Assembly: GCF_003989795.1 (NCBI RefSeq)
Contig: NZ_RZHG01000014.1
Coordinates: 1-59,823 of the forward strand
Length of the DNA: 59,823 bases
Direction: 5' to 3'
DNA from: Vreelandella andesensis
Lineage (GTDB): Bacteria; Pseudomonadota; Gammaproteobacteria; Pseudomonadales; Halomonadaceae
The notes under the pieces are model-generated. The model ran no database searches and had not been told where the DNA came from. It saw nothing but the letters and a program-made list of their open reading frames with translations. The stretch's first letter is position 1; every line of letters starts with the position of its first letter. The position numbers and the translations under genes are program-made. Positions 26,491-41,400 of the stretch are shown here, piece by piece.

Positions 26491-29400
26491 ATGTTCAAAC
26501 GTAGCAAAATTGCCCAGTTAATTAAAAACGCTTTTAAAGTCGAACCGTTAGAGCCGCGCGTCCTGCTATCGGCTGATCCAGTGTTTGGACCGGTTCAGGC
26601 CATGATGCAGCGTGACGCGAGTCAGGACCTTCTGCTGGAGGCGCAGGAGGTTCATGTACTCGACTCAGTGTCGGAAAATCGCCGCCTACTTGAGTCGGAG
26701 GTCGAGGTCTACGATCGCGACGCACCGGCGGATAGCGAATTCGCTGTCGTAGGTACGCGGGTTGATGTGGCAGACATGACCACGCTAGCGGGCAATGTTA
26801 GCGGCGATATCGACGCAAATTCCCTAACGCTTAGCACGTTAACTATTGGTGCCCACGACACCCTGGCAGGCAGTGGTGTGGCACCGTTTGACGTGGTAAT
26901 TGACGGTGGTATTCATAGCCCCGGCAATTCCCCTGGCGTACAAACACTCGATGGTGACCTTAGCTACTCGGCAGACAGTCAGGTCCTTATTGAACTTGGC
27001 GGTACCGGCAGCGAGGCATACGACCAGGTTAACGTAGGGGGTACCGCGAGCTTTGGCGGTACGCTGAACGTTGCACTTTGGGACGATTTTACGCCGACGG
27101 CAGGCGATGAATTTATTATCTATACCTTCGCTGAAGCAGAAGGACGCTTCGATAGCGCCAGTGGTTTATTCGATCTTTCGCAAAACCTCTATTTTGATAT
27201 TGAGCAGACCGACACCGCGCTGACACTGATAACGCGCGAATTACTTCCAGGCATGATTGCCAGCGATCTGGTGGCGGGGGCGAACACTAGCTTTTCGTTA
27301 TTAGATGAGAGTGCGGATCTCACCGCTGCGGCTGATGATCTCGGTAGCTTTCTCAACCTTGATTACTTCAATTCACTGAATCCAGAGCTGACGTTAGCGG
27401 CTCGATTAGACGCCGGTGGGTTAATGCTAGCCGGTGATATATCGCTGAGCTATGCCGAGTCGGATTCACGCTTGTTAATCGGGTTGGACGGTGATTTACG
27501 CATTGGCGATGCGCTGACGCTTAGCGGTGAGTTTGGCCTTGAACGCGATGTCACCAACAACCGTGTGTTGCTGGCTGCTAACGACGTCACCGCTGTGCTA
27601 TCGGCGGGTGATTTCAGTGTGGGCTTAAATAGCGCCCAAATGGGGTTGGTAGCCGGCGCTGATGGTTTGGCGCTTGAGGCGACAGGTAGCTTGTTTGCTG
27701 AGCTGGGTAGTCAAGTCTCGCTCTCGGCTTCTGATGCAGTGCTGTATTTCAACGACACCGATCAGAGTTGGAGCAGCCAAACGCTCGCGTTGGGTAGCTT
27801 GGGATATACCTTTGGCAAGCTTGAAGCCACTGACCGTCAAGGTGTTAGCGTCAGTAACGCCGAACTCGAAATTCGTGATTTTGTGCAGGCACGTGGCGGC
27901 TTATCTATTACACGTGGCGAAGAAACGCTGACATTAGCCAACGGACAGCCCGTCACCGCAGATGTGTTAGCGGTTGGTGGACGTAACCTATCAGGCTTCG
28001 TCGGGCTTGACGGCAATAGTGCTGGGCGCACGGGGTTTGCGCTGAGCGATCTTAATCTGGGGCTTGCGCTGCTGAGTGACCAAGCCGACACCGGTTTTAC
28101 GTGGCTAGCGCTGCAAGGCACGGTCGGTGGTGTGTCATTGGAAGGTCTGCCAAGTGATATCACGATCTCGGCAGAGCAGCTGCGTCTGGAGATTAATACG
28201 GCCTCTGAAGGCGCGCAGTTGATTGATTTCAGCGCGACGGCGTTGAGCGTTGCGACCGGGGGCGGCGATATGATAGTACTGAGCTTTGACGCGGCACGCG
28301 GTTCGCTGCTGAGCGCCGCCGGTGAACTCACGCTGGAACTGGCGGGATTCTTCTCGTTGGCCGGTAGCTTTGCCTTCGAGCGGTCTAATGCTGAAGTGCG
28401 TCTCGCCGATGGCAGCGACCGAGCAGTGAATATGTTAACGCTGGGCGCCGAGCGAGTGTCAGCCTTTGCGGGCGTGAACGGCCAAACACCTGAAGCGTTG
28501 GGGTTAGCGCTGAATAACCTGAACTTCGGTCTTGCGTTAATGAGCGATGCAGAGAATGCGTCGCAAAAATGGTTGGCGCTGCAAGGCAATACCACCTCAG
28601 TGGGTTTGGTCGGTATAGACGACCTGACACTTGCGGCACAGGATCTAACGCTTGCTATCAACCGCAATGTAAGTGCGCAAGCTGAAACGGTTGCCCAGAC
28701 AGATCAACTTATTGCTACCGAACTTCAGCTTGATACGTCTGGAACCACGGGTGCCATGACGCTAGCGCTGTTGGGCGAGGCGGCGGTGGTGGGGCTGCTC
28801 AAAGGTCGCTCTGACAGCAGTGCACGCCATAAGTTAACGCAATCGCTAGTGACATTGTTAAAGCAAGCAGCACCGCAACACGGTGGCTACAGCGCTGATG
28901 ATGTTGACGGACATGTCGTGGTTCTAGGCAATGAAGCTGATGGCTTCCGTCTTAACTTCGACGGTGCGTTGGCAGGCATTGATTTTAGCAGCATTAGCGC
29001 AAGCGTTGATGAAGGAGAAGCGCCGGTCATCACTGTGATTCAGGCAGGCGAGCGCATTGCTCGCCCTGGGTTAGTTGCTGATCTTGATGCGGACCTGGTG
29101 GTGGATTTCGGTGCCAAGGCGCTTTTGGTTGCCACTGGCACCGACAGTGCTCTTAAGCTGGGTATAGACGGCAGCCGCGGCGAAGTGATCGAAGCAGTGG
29201 GCGATCTAACCCTCGATGTAGATGGTTTTGTGGGCCTGAGTGGGCGCTTTGGCTTCAGCAGCGAAACCCGCGGTGAAGAACAGTATTTGATAGCAGCCGG
29301 CGCCGGGATCGACGCCCGTTTAGCTGCTGGCGATGCCGCCTATGTGGAACTCCTTGATGCCGACTTCGGTTTCTTGAGTAACAGTACCGGCGAGCTGGCA

Positions 29401-32400
29401 TTTGAGTTAAGCAATGGCGCCTTCGCGGCTGCCATTGACGGACTGGGCGGTGTCAGCGCAGACGAAGTCATCATCCAGTACGCCAACGCCACCACCACCG
29501 TGGCGGCGGATACGACGCTGGAAGCGCTGGATCTGAGCTACACCTTCAACAATGCCATCGCGGCGGATACGGTGGCGTTCGGGGTGAAAGGTTTCAGTGC
29601 CGATGTGGCGGGTTTCGTCAGCCTCAGCGGTGACCTGGGCTTCGCCAAAACCGGAGATGATCTAATTGCCTTGGGCAATAACGTCAGTGCCAGCCTGGTA
29701 GCAACAGACTCGGTTTATGCCCGCCTGAGCAGCGCTGATTTCGGTTTGATTGTGGGGGCGGCACGCACCAGCTTTGAACTGACCAATGGTGTCTTCAACG
29801 CCAACCTGGATGCATTGGGCGGCGTCAGCGCCGCAGATGTACGGGTGCAGTACACCAATGCCGCCGGAGCGGTAGACGCTGGTGAAACCCTGAATGTTGG
29901 CGATATCAATTACACCTTCGCCGATGCCATTGCCGCCGATACGGTGGCGTTCCGGGTCGAAGGGTTTGCCGCCAATGTCGCTGACTTTATCAGCCTCAGT
30001 GGTGACGTGGCGTTCAGTCAGGCCGACGGTGACTTGGTTGCGGTCGGTAGTCAGGTGTCAGCCACTCTGGAAGCCGGTGAGGCGGCCTACGTTCGCCTGA
30101 GTGACGCCTCCTTTGGTCTGGTGCTCGGCGCTGACGGCAGCACCGCGTTCGAACTCAAAGACGGTAGTTTCGCGGCTGCCATTGATGGCCTGGGCGGCGT
30201 CAACGCAGATGAAGTCATCATCCAGTACACCAACGCCACCACCACCGTGGCGGCGGATACCACGCTGGAAGCGCTGGACCTGAGCTACACCTTCAACAAC
30301 GCCATCGCGGCGGAGACGGTGGCGTTCGGCGTGAAAGGTTTCAGTGCCGATGTGGCGGGTTTTGTTAGCCTCAGCGGTGATCTTGGCTTCGCCAAAGCCG
30401 GTGATGACCTGATCGCCGTGGGTAACAACGTCAGTGCCAGCCTGGACGCTGGCCCCGCCTCGGTGTCGCTCAGCAATGCTTCTTTTGGCCTGATTAACAA
30501 GGGCACTGGAGGCCTTGTATTCGCACTACAGGAAGGCCAGTTTGCGGCCTCACTTGACCCGCTGGCCAACGTCAGCGCCACAGCGGTCAGCGTTCGCTAT
30601 GCATCTGGAGCCAGCGCCACCAAGAATGAGACGCTCGCGGTCGGTGACATCAGCTTTACGTTTGCCGACAACGTGGCTGACGGTGATATCGCCATTGCTG
30701 CGCAAGGGCTGAGCGCGGTGGTTGCGGGCGTAGTCACCCTTGATGGTGATGGGTCGTTCAGCACCAATTCGCAGGGAGATATTCAGGTCGATTTTGGTGG
30801 CAGCCTGGAAATTGATGGGCTCTTTGCCCTTGCTGGTACTTACCAGCTGCTGTTTGACGCCGCCGCCGGTGAAACACGCATTGCCGGTGTGGATATGGGC
30901 TTTACCGTAGAGATTGCCGGTACTGAGATGATCAATCTCGCTGACGGCAGTGGCGGTCTTTTGCTTAATAGTGAAGGCGTTGCGGGCACCCTGAGTGGTG
31001 ATCTTGCCCTGCTGGGCGGTGTGCCCGGGGTAACGCTTGACGCTAATGCCTTCAGCGCCACGTTCAACACCATGCAGCGCAGCGTTAAAGAAACCTTCAC
31101 GCTGGGCGGTCAGAGCGTAACGCTGGATGCCAAGGCTGGCCCTGGCTACCTGTCGATGAGATCGGAGTTGGCCACGGTCGGCCTGATGGGTATTGACGTC
31201 AGCGGCGAAGTCGGCTTTGAAAAATCGACCACCGCCGACGGCGATCAGCTGGTCGCCTATTTTAATGATGCCAGCATTAACGGTTTTGATGGTGCTGGTA
31301 CCGGTGATGTCAGTCTGGATATTAGCGATGCCCAGGGGGTCTTTGCTCTTCTGCCAGGTGAGAGCATGGTCGGGCGTCTGAGCTTCACCAGCGATCTAGA
31401 GCTGCCCGGCGTCGAAGCCGGCGGTGATGCGGTGATCTACTTCAACGACCTTGGGCGCGCGATTACGCTGGAGGGAGACTTCGGCGTTCTGGAGATCGAT
31501 GCGGCGGGTCAGGATAACGCCACTGTCTGGGTTGAGGTCGCCGTTGAGCTTGAGCTCGACCTGAGTTTCCCCGGGATTGAGCTTTCCGGCGTATTCAGCC
31601 TTGCCACGTCGCAATCGGTGGGCGGCTCTACCGTGGTCATCGGCAATCAGGTTAATGGCTTTATTGGTGACAATCTCAGCAGTGGCATTGGTCTTCAGCT
31701 CACCAATGGCCAGGGCTTTTTCATTGAACAGGACGGTGCCAAAGCGGGTTATATCACCGGGCGGGTATCGCTTGTTGGTGTGACCGGTGTGACCATGGCT
31801 TCTACGCTGACGCTGCGCTACAGCCAATTTACGGGCGCATTCAGCGACACCTTCACCGTGGGTGGTGAAGATATCAGCATCGAGTTTACCAGCCAGGAAG
31901 TGCAGCTCGCTGATACGCCGTTTATGCAGGTTAGCGGCGAGGACGTTGACCTGGCCATTGGTGATCTGATCAGCCTGCGCGGAGATTTTGCCTTTGGCCA
32001 GCTTGGCAACGAGCTGCTGGCAATCGGGCGTGGCGTGAGCGCAAGCCTTGACGCGGGCCCCGCGGGTGTCAGCGTCGAAGGTGCTGATATCGGTTTGGTG
32101 ATGGGCCCCGATAGCCTGGGTTTCGAGACCAAAAATGGCGAATTTGCCGCGGCAATTGACAACTTCGCCGGTGTGAGTGCAGATGCCGTTACCTTCCGCT
32201 ACCGCGAAAACGATCCCGGTATTGCGGCCAATGACGTGATCACTCTGGGTGCGCTCAGCTACACCTTTGAGCAAGCCTTCGGTGTTTCCGACGGCAGCGA
32301 GGTTTTCTTCGAAGCCGAGGGCGTCGACGCTGACCTGTTTGGCATAGTCAGCCTGTCTGGCGATATGAGTTTTGGCGTTGCCGATGGTGCGCTGAATGCC

Positions 32401-35400
32401 AGCGGCACCGATTTCGCGCTGGCGTTTGCCCTGGGCGATACCATTCAGGCCGGTATGCGCAATGCGGACTTTGACCTGAGTTATGGTCAGACGCTGAGCT
32501 TCGAAGTCGATGGCACACTCTATCTAAAAGCGTTTGACCTCGTTGATGTTGAGCTGGATGTCTCATTGTCGCAGGAGTTTTTCTCGGTGACTCTGGACGA
32601 CGGCTCTGAGGCGACCGTGGCGTTGATGACCTTTGCTGAAGAAAATATCGATTTCTTCGCGGGTAACAATGGGATTGGTTTCGGACTTGAGGACGCTGAC
32701 TTTGGACTGGGTATAGCGGTGCAGGTCACCGACCCGAGTGAGTATTGGGTGAGCGCCAAGGCGTCTGCAACTCAAGCCGGCTTCACGGGTATCGATCTTC
32801 TGACCGTCGAGGCCAATGCCGTCGACCTGATCATCAATACCGCCTCGGAAAGCGGGCGCGCGATTGACTATTCTGCCGCGCCACTGACCCTGACCCGCGG
32901 GCTTGGCGTCAAGCTTGGCAGCGAAGAAATTGATTCAGGCGATGAAACCAATATCGTCTTTGATATGGCAGGTCTCAAGCAGGGTATCAGCGGTGATCTT
33001 TCGCTGAACCTGCTGAATGCAGTGCAGGTGGATGGCCGCTTCACCTTCTCAAATCAGACGCAAAAGATCGCGTTGAACGATGGCACGACCACCACGGTGG
33101 ATGCACTAACGTTTAGTGCCGAAGGCGCTGATGGCTTCGTGGGTGTGGATTTGGGCGGCGACGACCGCTTCGGTTTTGAGATCGAACAGCTCGATTTTGG
33201 CCTGGGCATCCTGACTGACCGCAACAACACCAATCGCCAGTGGACTGTGATGCAGACCGACATCGGCAGGTTGGGTTTTGTCGGACTGCCGGGCGTGGAT
33301 ATCGACGCCTTCGATATCGGCTTTTCCTACCTTCAGAACCCTCTCGATGGACTGGGTATCAACTTTGATCTGACGCCGCTGGATTTTGGTGACCTGGATC
33401 TTTCGTTCGATATTGGCATGCCTGACCTTGGGCTGAATATGGACTTGCCCGACTGGAGCCTGCCGGATCTGGCGCTGGAGCTGGGCTTTGACATTGACGT
33501 CAGTTGGCCGGATATCAGCTTCCCAGATCTGGCCCTGGCGCTGCCCAATCTGGACCTGCCCGGGCTCACGTTTAACGTGCCTTCTGTGCCCAGCGTTGAC
33601 TGGCCGGAGCTGTCGCTCGGTGAGTTGTTCCCTGACGTTGACTGGCCCAACCTTGAGCTGCCGGATCTACTGGCCTTACTGGGCGGACTTAACCTGCCTG
33701 ACTTCGATATCGCGTTTGATTTCGGACAACTGCCGAGCATCGGTAGCTTGCTGCAGTTTAACGGCCTGTTTGATATCGACCTGTTTGGATTGGCACGTTT
33801 TGAACAGTTCATGGAAATCGAACTTGAGTTCGAAACGCTGGTACTCAACGATGGCAGCATCGAAGACGTTATGTATTTCACGTTGGGCGCCGCTAATCTG
33901 GATATTTTTGCAGGTGTCGGTGATCGCAATGACGGCGGCGCAGGCTTGGCGATCGACGATCTGGATCTGGCCGCAGCGCTGGTGCTGGGGCTAGGGGGCG
34001 ATGCCTGGGTCAGTGCCAAAGCAAGCACTAATTTCATTGGCCTGATCGGCATGCCGGCATTGACGCTTAAAGCCGATCAGGCCGAGCTGGTGATCAATAC
34101 CGCCAGCAACGGCCGGGTGATTGATTACAGTGCCAAAGAGCTGTCGATTCCTCTTGGCTTAGGCGGGAATGTGGGTGGTATCGAGGCCAGCACCGGTGGC
34201 GAAAGCCATTTGGTGTTGGACATTGACGGTGGCCGCGACGAAATCTTTGCTATTGATCTGGCCGGCGCAACCCTCGCGATCGACAATTTTGTACATCTCA
34301 GCGGTGATATCAGCTTTGCCCTGGGCAAAGAAGACAACGTCATTCTGGGCACGGACCTGGCCGATACGGGGCAAAGCTTCGATACCATCGACATCGTTGG
34401 CACCGGTATGAATGCCTTTGTCGGTATTGGCGACCCCTATTTCGGCGTGGGTGACCCGGACGGCGCTATTGGTATCTTTGCCAACGGCGTGGACTTCGCG
34501 TTCAGCCAATACCGGAACGATGACTACACCCTGAATGCCATGGATCTGCAAATTGACCAGGCCGGTGTAGTAGGGCTTGATCCGGTACTGACAGCGACAC
34601 TACAGAACGTCCGCGCTGCTATGAACATTGCGGCGAAGGCACCAGAGACCGATGCATTTGCCTGGATTGATTTTCAGCGTACCTATGGCGTTAAAGGGCG
34701 AGAAATGCAAACGGCGGGCGGTTCGGTTTTTCTGGATCATGATCAGCGCGTCCAGATTGCCGCCAGCGTACAGCACGCGAAGATATCGGTGGCCGAATTC
34801 CTGCACCTTGAAGGCTCCATGGCGTTCAGCAAAGGTGAAACCCGTCAACTGGTGAGGGTAGAGACGGGTATTCTCTCTAACCTTGGCCTGGACGCCATCT
34901 ACCACGATGTTGAGATTATGACGCTTGGCGCGTCCAACCTGAGTGGTTATGCGGGCATCGGTGATCCCGACTCCGATGATTTTATTGGTCTTGACGTACG
35001 GGATGTGGATCTTGGCCTGTCCCTGATGACAGCCACCGGCTTTGCGGGCATCAAAATCGATGGGATCGAGAAATCGTTGCCCAAATATATTTCGGGTAAA
35101 GCGAGCGTGGGCTCAGCAGCGCTGCGCGGTATGGAAGAGGTGCTTGATGCCCGTCTTGAGGGCATTGAAGTCAACATTAATACCGGCCTGATCAAGGGGC
35201 TTGAAAAAGCGGCCCTTATTTTGCCGATGCCTTACATCGACCTGACCCAGAGCGGCCTGGACCCGTCCGCGCTGTTTGATGAGCTTAAGCTTGATCTGCC
35301 GAGCCTGGAGCTTCCGGCGCTACCAGAATTGCCACCTGGCCTGCCGCTGGGTAGCGTCGAGGATATTTTCAAAATCCTCCAGGGTGTCCAGGGCATCCTG

Positions 35401-38400
35401 GATGGCGATCTCACCAGTGTGTTTAACCAACTGGCGCTGCCAAAAATCGGTCAGCCGGTCTTTGGTGAGCAGGGTCTTCGAGTGGAAACGGGAGACCCGG
35501 ATAGCCCTGTGTTTCTCGACTTTGACCAGGAAATCATTCAGGCCAAGGTGGAATACTTCGAGGGCCTGTCTGGCTTCCTGCAGGTGAGCGGTTCGGTAGC
35601 CTTTACCAAGCTTGGCGGTGAGACGGTCACGCTTTCTAATGGTCAGGAACGCGAGGTTACCTCACTGGCTTTAGGCATGACGAACGTCTTTGGTTTTTAT
35701 GGGGTTGGCGACTACTGGGGTAACAACAGCGACGGACGCATTGATGGCTCGGTGCGTAACGACATCGCCGTGGGGCTGGCCATTGAAGACCTGACCATGG
35801 GGGCCGTCTTGATGTTGGACACGGATCTGTCCAACCCGGCTGCTTATGCCGCAGTGCAGGCGGATCTGGTCTCTGCCAGCCTGGTGGGTATTGATGGCCT
35901 GACGCTGGCGGCGCGCAGCCTCACCCTGGATCTGAACCAGGCGATCAGTGGCGGTGATTTCGCTGTCGTCGATTTTAGTCGATCCACTTACGAGACGGCA
36001 GACGGCAGCATAGCGGCGGGCTACCGTATCGACACCGGTAACCCCGACGAGCCGGTGGTTCTGATGTTCGATGAACGTCTGGTGCGTGTACAAGGGGAGG
36101 CCAACTTCGATCTGTTTGGTCTCGCCACGCTTGACGGTGTCTTTGAGCTTGAACTGACTGACGATGAGCTCACGATTTTTGCCGACGCGTCGGCCGAGGT
36201 GGGTGGCTTCCTCTCGGGTAATGCGCAAGCACTGCTGGTGCTGAACAGAGCCGGGTTGGCGGCACGATTTGGACTGACTGAGGTCGATCTTGAACTTGGA
36301 CCTGTCGATCTGAATGTTGAATCCCTTGAGTTTGTGATGAACACCACCGGCGATGTGGTGACCTATGACGTGCCTGAAGAATTCGAGGCAAGTCGTGGCC
36401 TTCCCGATATTTTAGAAATAAGCAATATACCGCCGGGTCAGGAAACACCCAGTGACTTCTTTGTGGCGCTGGCGGGCAATGGCTCGCTGACGTTGCTTGA
36501 TGCGCTCGCGATGAAGGGCGGTTTCAGCGTACTGGTGGCTAAAGAGCGCACCGAGCTCAACCTGAACATGACTCTGGATCTGCCGGTGCTGGAGCCAGTG
36601 TCCGCAACGGGTACCCTTGGGCTGGACACCGGCGTTGATGCCGGTCTGTATGGCAGTCTGCAGGTGGGCACGCCCAGAGATCGCACTCTGATCGAAGTGG
36701 CTGGCGTGTTCTCGCTTGAAGCGAACGCGCTGCTGCAGATCAACACAACACGCAGCACCCAGCGGGTCGATATGCTCAAGCTGGACGAGAATGGCAATGT
36801 CATTCCCGGCGAAATCGAGCGGGTTGATCTGGGTGCGCAGACGCTGCGTATCTCTGGCGGCGGGGCCATCAGCGTCGGCGTTATCAAGATGGCCGGCGCT
36901 GTGGATCTGTTGATCGACAGCAGCGGTCTTCAGGCTGATCTGGACATGACGCTGGATCTCGGGGCTTTCGGTGCCCTGGAGTTTGCTGGTGCGGCGGCGT
37001 TTATTAACGATGGTTCGGAAACCATTTTTGCTCTGCGTGCTGAAACCAACGTGTCACTGGGCATCGCATCCATTGGTATAAATGCCGACGCCTTGTTGGA
37101 AATTAATACCGGTTCCAGCGATTACACCACGTTGGGTGGCGACGTCATTGCTGGCAACACGCTGTTCAACCTTGAGTTGGACGGCGCCATCAAAATTCTG
37201 GCCTTCAATGTCGACTTCGAAGGCGGCATGAGCATCGTCGATGACGTTTTCGAGATTCGCCTTGATCAGGCCAGTATCGACTTCTTCGGCTTTGTTGAGG
37301 TGAATGCCAGCGGTTATATGCGCTCGGACGGTGATTTTGAGCTGACCGGCGCGGTGGATATCACCGTTGACATGGCGATTATCGAGCTCAACGCCGGCAT
37401 GTCGATGACGTTCAGTAACAAGTTGTTTGCTGCCAGTGTCTACGGCTCACTGGATATTAGTCTGGATCTGGGCTTCTTCGAAATCAACGAAACCCTGGCC
37501 GGCTTTAGTGGCGAAATCGAACTGACCGAGGCGAGCGCCTCACTTGAAGCGACGGCAACAATCGCCGGTATCAGTGTATCCGGAGGCTATAGCTGGAGTT
37601 GGGGTGCGCCGCCGGTGATCACCACGCAGGTAGGCAACACCCTGTATCTTAACGCCGGTGATGTCATCGACCGCTACGGCGATGCCGGCGGCAAACTCTA
37701 TGGCGATATTCTCCATGAGAGCTACCGCGTTGAAGCTGTGACCAATGACAAAGGTGAAGCTATTGCCGGTGCGGTCAAGGTCAGTGCGCTGGGAGAAACA
37801 TCCCAGCATAGCGGCGTAAGCAATATCGTGTTTACCGGGGGCAGCGGCAACGACACTCTGTACGTCGGACGCGGCGTTGATGCCACCCTGAATATCGACG
37901 GCGGCGCCGGGCGCGACACCTTCATCATCATGGGAGGTGCTTCCGATAGCGTTATTCGCGGAGGCAAAGGCAACGACAGCTTTATCGGCGGTGACGTTTC
38001 CGGCATGCGCTTCTTCGGTGAGCAGGGTAACGACGCTTTCCAGGGTGGCCAGGGGGCGGCCATCATCGACATGGGTACCGGGAAGGACAGCATCGTTACC
38101 GGTACCGGTAACGACCGGATTACCGTTTCCGGTGCCAGTGAAGTAGAAATTGAAGTGCGTGGCGGCGACAACGCCATTCGCATCGAGAACACCGGCTATG
38201 CCGTGCTGGACCTTAAAGCGGGTAATAACGACATCAGCGCTGACTGGGTCGGTGGGATGGAGATCGCCGGTGGCAGCGGCGGTGATACGCTGACCTTCGA
38301 TACTCTGGCGATGAACAGCGCGCTTAACCTGAGCGATCGCGGCCTGAGCTATGGGGATCGCACGCTGAGTATGGATGACGCTGTGGAAGCGGTGGTCATC

Positions 38401-41400
38401 AATGAAACGGCCACTGCAGACCTCATACTGACGCAGGCAGATGGCTATTCCTGGGGCTCGGTAGATCTTGAACTGACCACGGCCGGCGCGCTGGATGTGC
38501 GCCTGGCTGATCTTGTCGCCGAGCAGGGCCACTTCAACCTGCAAGCGGCCGGTATTCGCGGCACCCTGACCACCCAACTTGATGCCTTGACGCTGGTAAA
38601 TCTGGGCACCGCCAGTAATCTGGCGGATATCGTCATTCGTGAAAGCGACAGTCTGCGAATTGTTGATGGCGGGCGCGGTAGCAAAGGCGGGCTATATGCC
38701 ATCGCTGGCTTGATTGATGTTGAGCTAGCGGCACGCGAAAGCCTGCTGAGCCTGCGTTCAGGCGCGATTGAAGCCGCCAGCGGCGGCTCCCTGCGTCTTC
38801 TGGCCGATGATATCGACTTCGCTTCCGGTGATAACCAGGTGCGCGGCAGCGGCGAGCTGCGTTTGCGCACCATGGCGCTGACGGGCCAGGGCTACCGTAT
38901 TGGCTCGGCGGGACAGTCGACCTACGGCAACGACTACTCAATCAATGGCGCAACCGGCTTTATGGAGCTGGGGATGCGCGATCTTTCGGCGCTGCAAACG
39001 GGCTTCTCGCAAATCACCATCGGCCATGAGGGCGATAACGTCGACATGTACGTCGGTGATGTCGAGGATCGCACCCAGGCCGGTGGGTTTACCTTTAACG
39101 CCAAACTGATGGATGCGACCACGCTACAGGCAGACAGCATCCAGATTGTGGGTGACGTCCAGGCAGCGCAGACCTTGCGTGTTCAAGGCCGTGTAATGGA
39201 AGTGTTACGCAACAATGTCCACGACGGTCTGGGGCAGCCGGATGCCGGCCTTTATGCCCGTGATACGGAGATCGCGTTGAGTGAACAGCTGGTCGTCACC
39301 GGCTGGATCAAGGGCGATGACAGTGTTTCGATCGATGTTCAGGGCTCAACTGGAACCGATGCCTTGGTGACCTATGGCAGCGAGCCTAACTCGATCACCG
39401 CTGATACCGGTAGCACCATTCAGACGTTCAACGACAACAGCGTCATCACGCTGAACAGCTCAGCGTCAATCATCAGTGCTACCGGCATTTTCGTCGGCGG
39501 TGACGGCTCACGTATCGAGACGGACGCCGGCACCGGCTTGCTGCTGCTCGAAGGCGGTACGTTAAGCGCCCAAGGTGACGATACCTCAATGACGCTGCGC
39601 TCCACCGATTACCTGCATGTCAATTCTGGTGCAGCGATCCTGGTTGGGGCGGCTTTCCGCTATGAAGGTGATACGCCGGTTGCCTACAAGACCGGCGAGC
39701 GCACCGAACTGACCATCGACACCGCAGGCGAACTGCGCCTGTCCGGGTCGGTGACCACCGGCGGTGGCATGACGCTGAACTACGGCGAAACGGTCAGCGA
39801 CTATGCCGAATACTTTGACACCCTGCCTGGCAAAACACTGACACAAACCCAGAATCAAGCGCGCATCGCAACCTTGCTGAGTGCGCTTGGTAACGGCGTA
39901 GTGAGTGATGAGCTACGCCAGCTTTTGACTGAAGGTGAGCTGAGCCTGGCCGGTAACGCCAGCCTGGTGTCGATTGATAACTTCACGCCTTTTGCAGCCC
40001 TGGCCGATGAGGCCAAAGTCGCGATTGCTGAATCGCTTGGCTATGTCGCCCACCCCGACGGCGGCTTTTACACTGCTGAAACACAGCAGTTTTTCACTGC
40101 CATTGAGGTGGGTGACAACAGCACTGCCGCCAATGATGCACGCGCCGCAGCGCTGGGTTATACCAAGCTTGAGGGTACTCACTACTTTAACGCCCGCAGC
40201 GGCGAAGTGTTTGAAACCCTGGTGCAGGGGCCTTCCGCCGATTACAGCAATGCTCAGATTGACTGGGCCGCCTTCGATGTAGCTGCGCCAGCAAGCAACG
40301 CCAGCTTTGACGCCCTGACGACAGCCCAGCAGGAAGCTGTGGCGCGCAGTCTGGGTTACAGCGTTGAACCGCAGTTCGAGTTCAGTCGCAAGCAGCCGAC
40401 GGGTGAGCCAGACGACAACCGCAGCACCTTCGGTATCTACTTTTACGACCCCGATGCCAACTGGGGTGACAATGACCCGGGTGCAGAGGCGCTGCTTTCT
40501 GAGCTGAATATTGATCAGAAGATTGCAGCAGCCAAATATCTGGGTCAGTTCCCGGAATTCGACAGCCGCGAAATTGACTGGGGTATTCTCGAAACGCCTG
40601 ACGCAACGACAGCGTTTAGCAGCCTGACGACCGCTCAGAAAACCCGCGTGGCCGATTCACTGGGCTACGCCACCACCATCAGCGGCTACTACTTCACCAA
40701 TCTCTCAGCGACACCGGACAAGCGCATTGTGCGCACCTTCGAACAGGGCGTGGTGACTGACTACGAGAACAAGGATATCTTCTGGGGCAGCGCTGGCGCG
40801 CCGGATGCCAATGCTAGCTTTGCAAGCCTGACCACTGACCAGCAACAGGTGGTGGCTGCCAGCCTCGGCCTTGACGTCGTTACCGGGGTTAGCTACTTCA
40901 ATCCTAATGCACTGGTCGGCGAGCAGATGGTTAATGGCTTCCTGATCGGTAATCGGGTGGATTACGACCTGCTGGACTGGGGCGGCCCGGGCGAGCCGGA
41001 GGATGCCTCGGCAAGCTTTGAATCACTCAGCTTTGAGCAGCGTCTTCGGGTGGCCGAAAGCGCCGGTTTCAGCCTGTTCGAGCAGCAGGTTTATCTCAGT
41101 GACGTGAACAATCCGGACACGGGTAGGCCAACCATCGTTACCCAGGCGACGATAGGCGGTGAGTTCACCGTTGACGACATTGACTGGGGAATCGACCTGA
41201 AGGCGCCAGCGGCCGATACGTCCTGGCAGGAGTTGACGTCCGCCCAGCAGGATCGAGTGCTGGAAGAAATCGGCTTTTACCGCTTCAACGGCCAGCTGTG
41301 GCAAAACGATGCCAACGGTGAGCTGCGCCTGACGCTGATCAGTGAAAGCGATTCAGAGACAAGCTACGACTACCGCAACAGCGATATTGCATGGACCCGG

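Noticed and set aside
37540..38577. 345-residue open frame on the minus strand inside the giant gene
   Set aside because: Its composition is a mirror of the Gly/Asp/Thr-rich coding strand, it has no recognisable domain or ribosome site, and many similar frames occur along the gene. The same holds for 27837-28667, 31396-32274, 33333-34052, 56611-57273 and 58545-59270.
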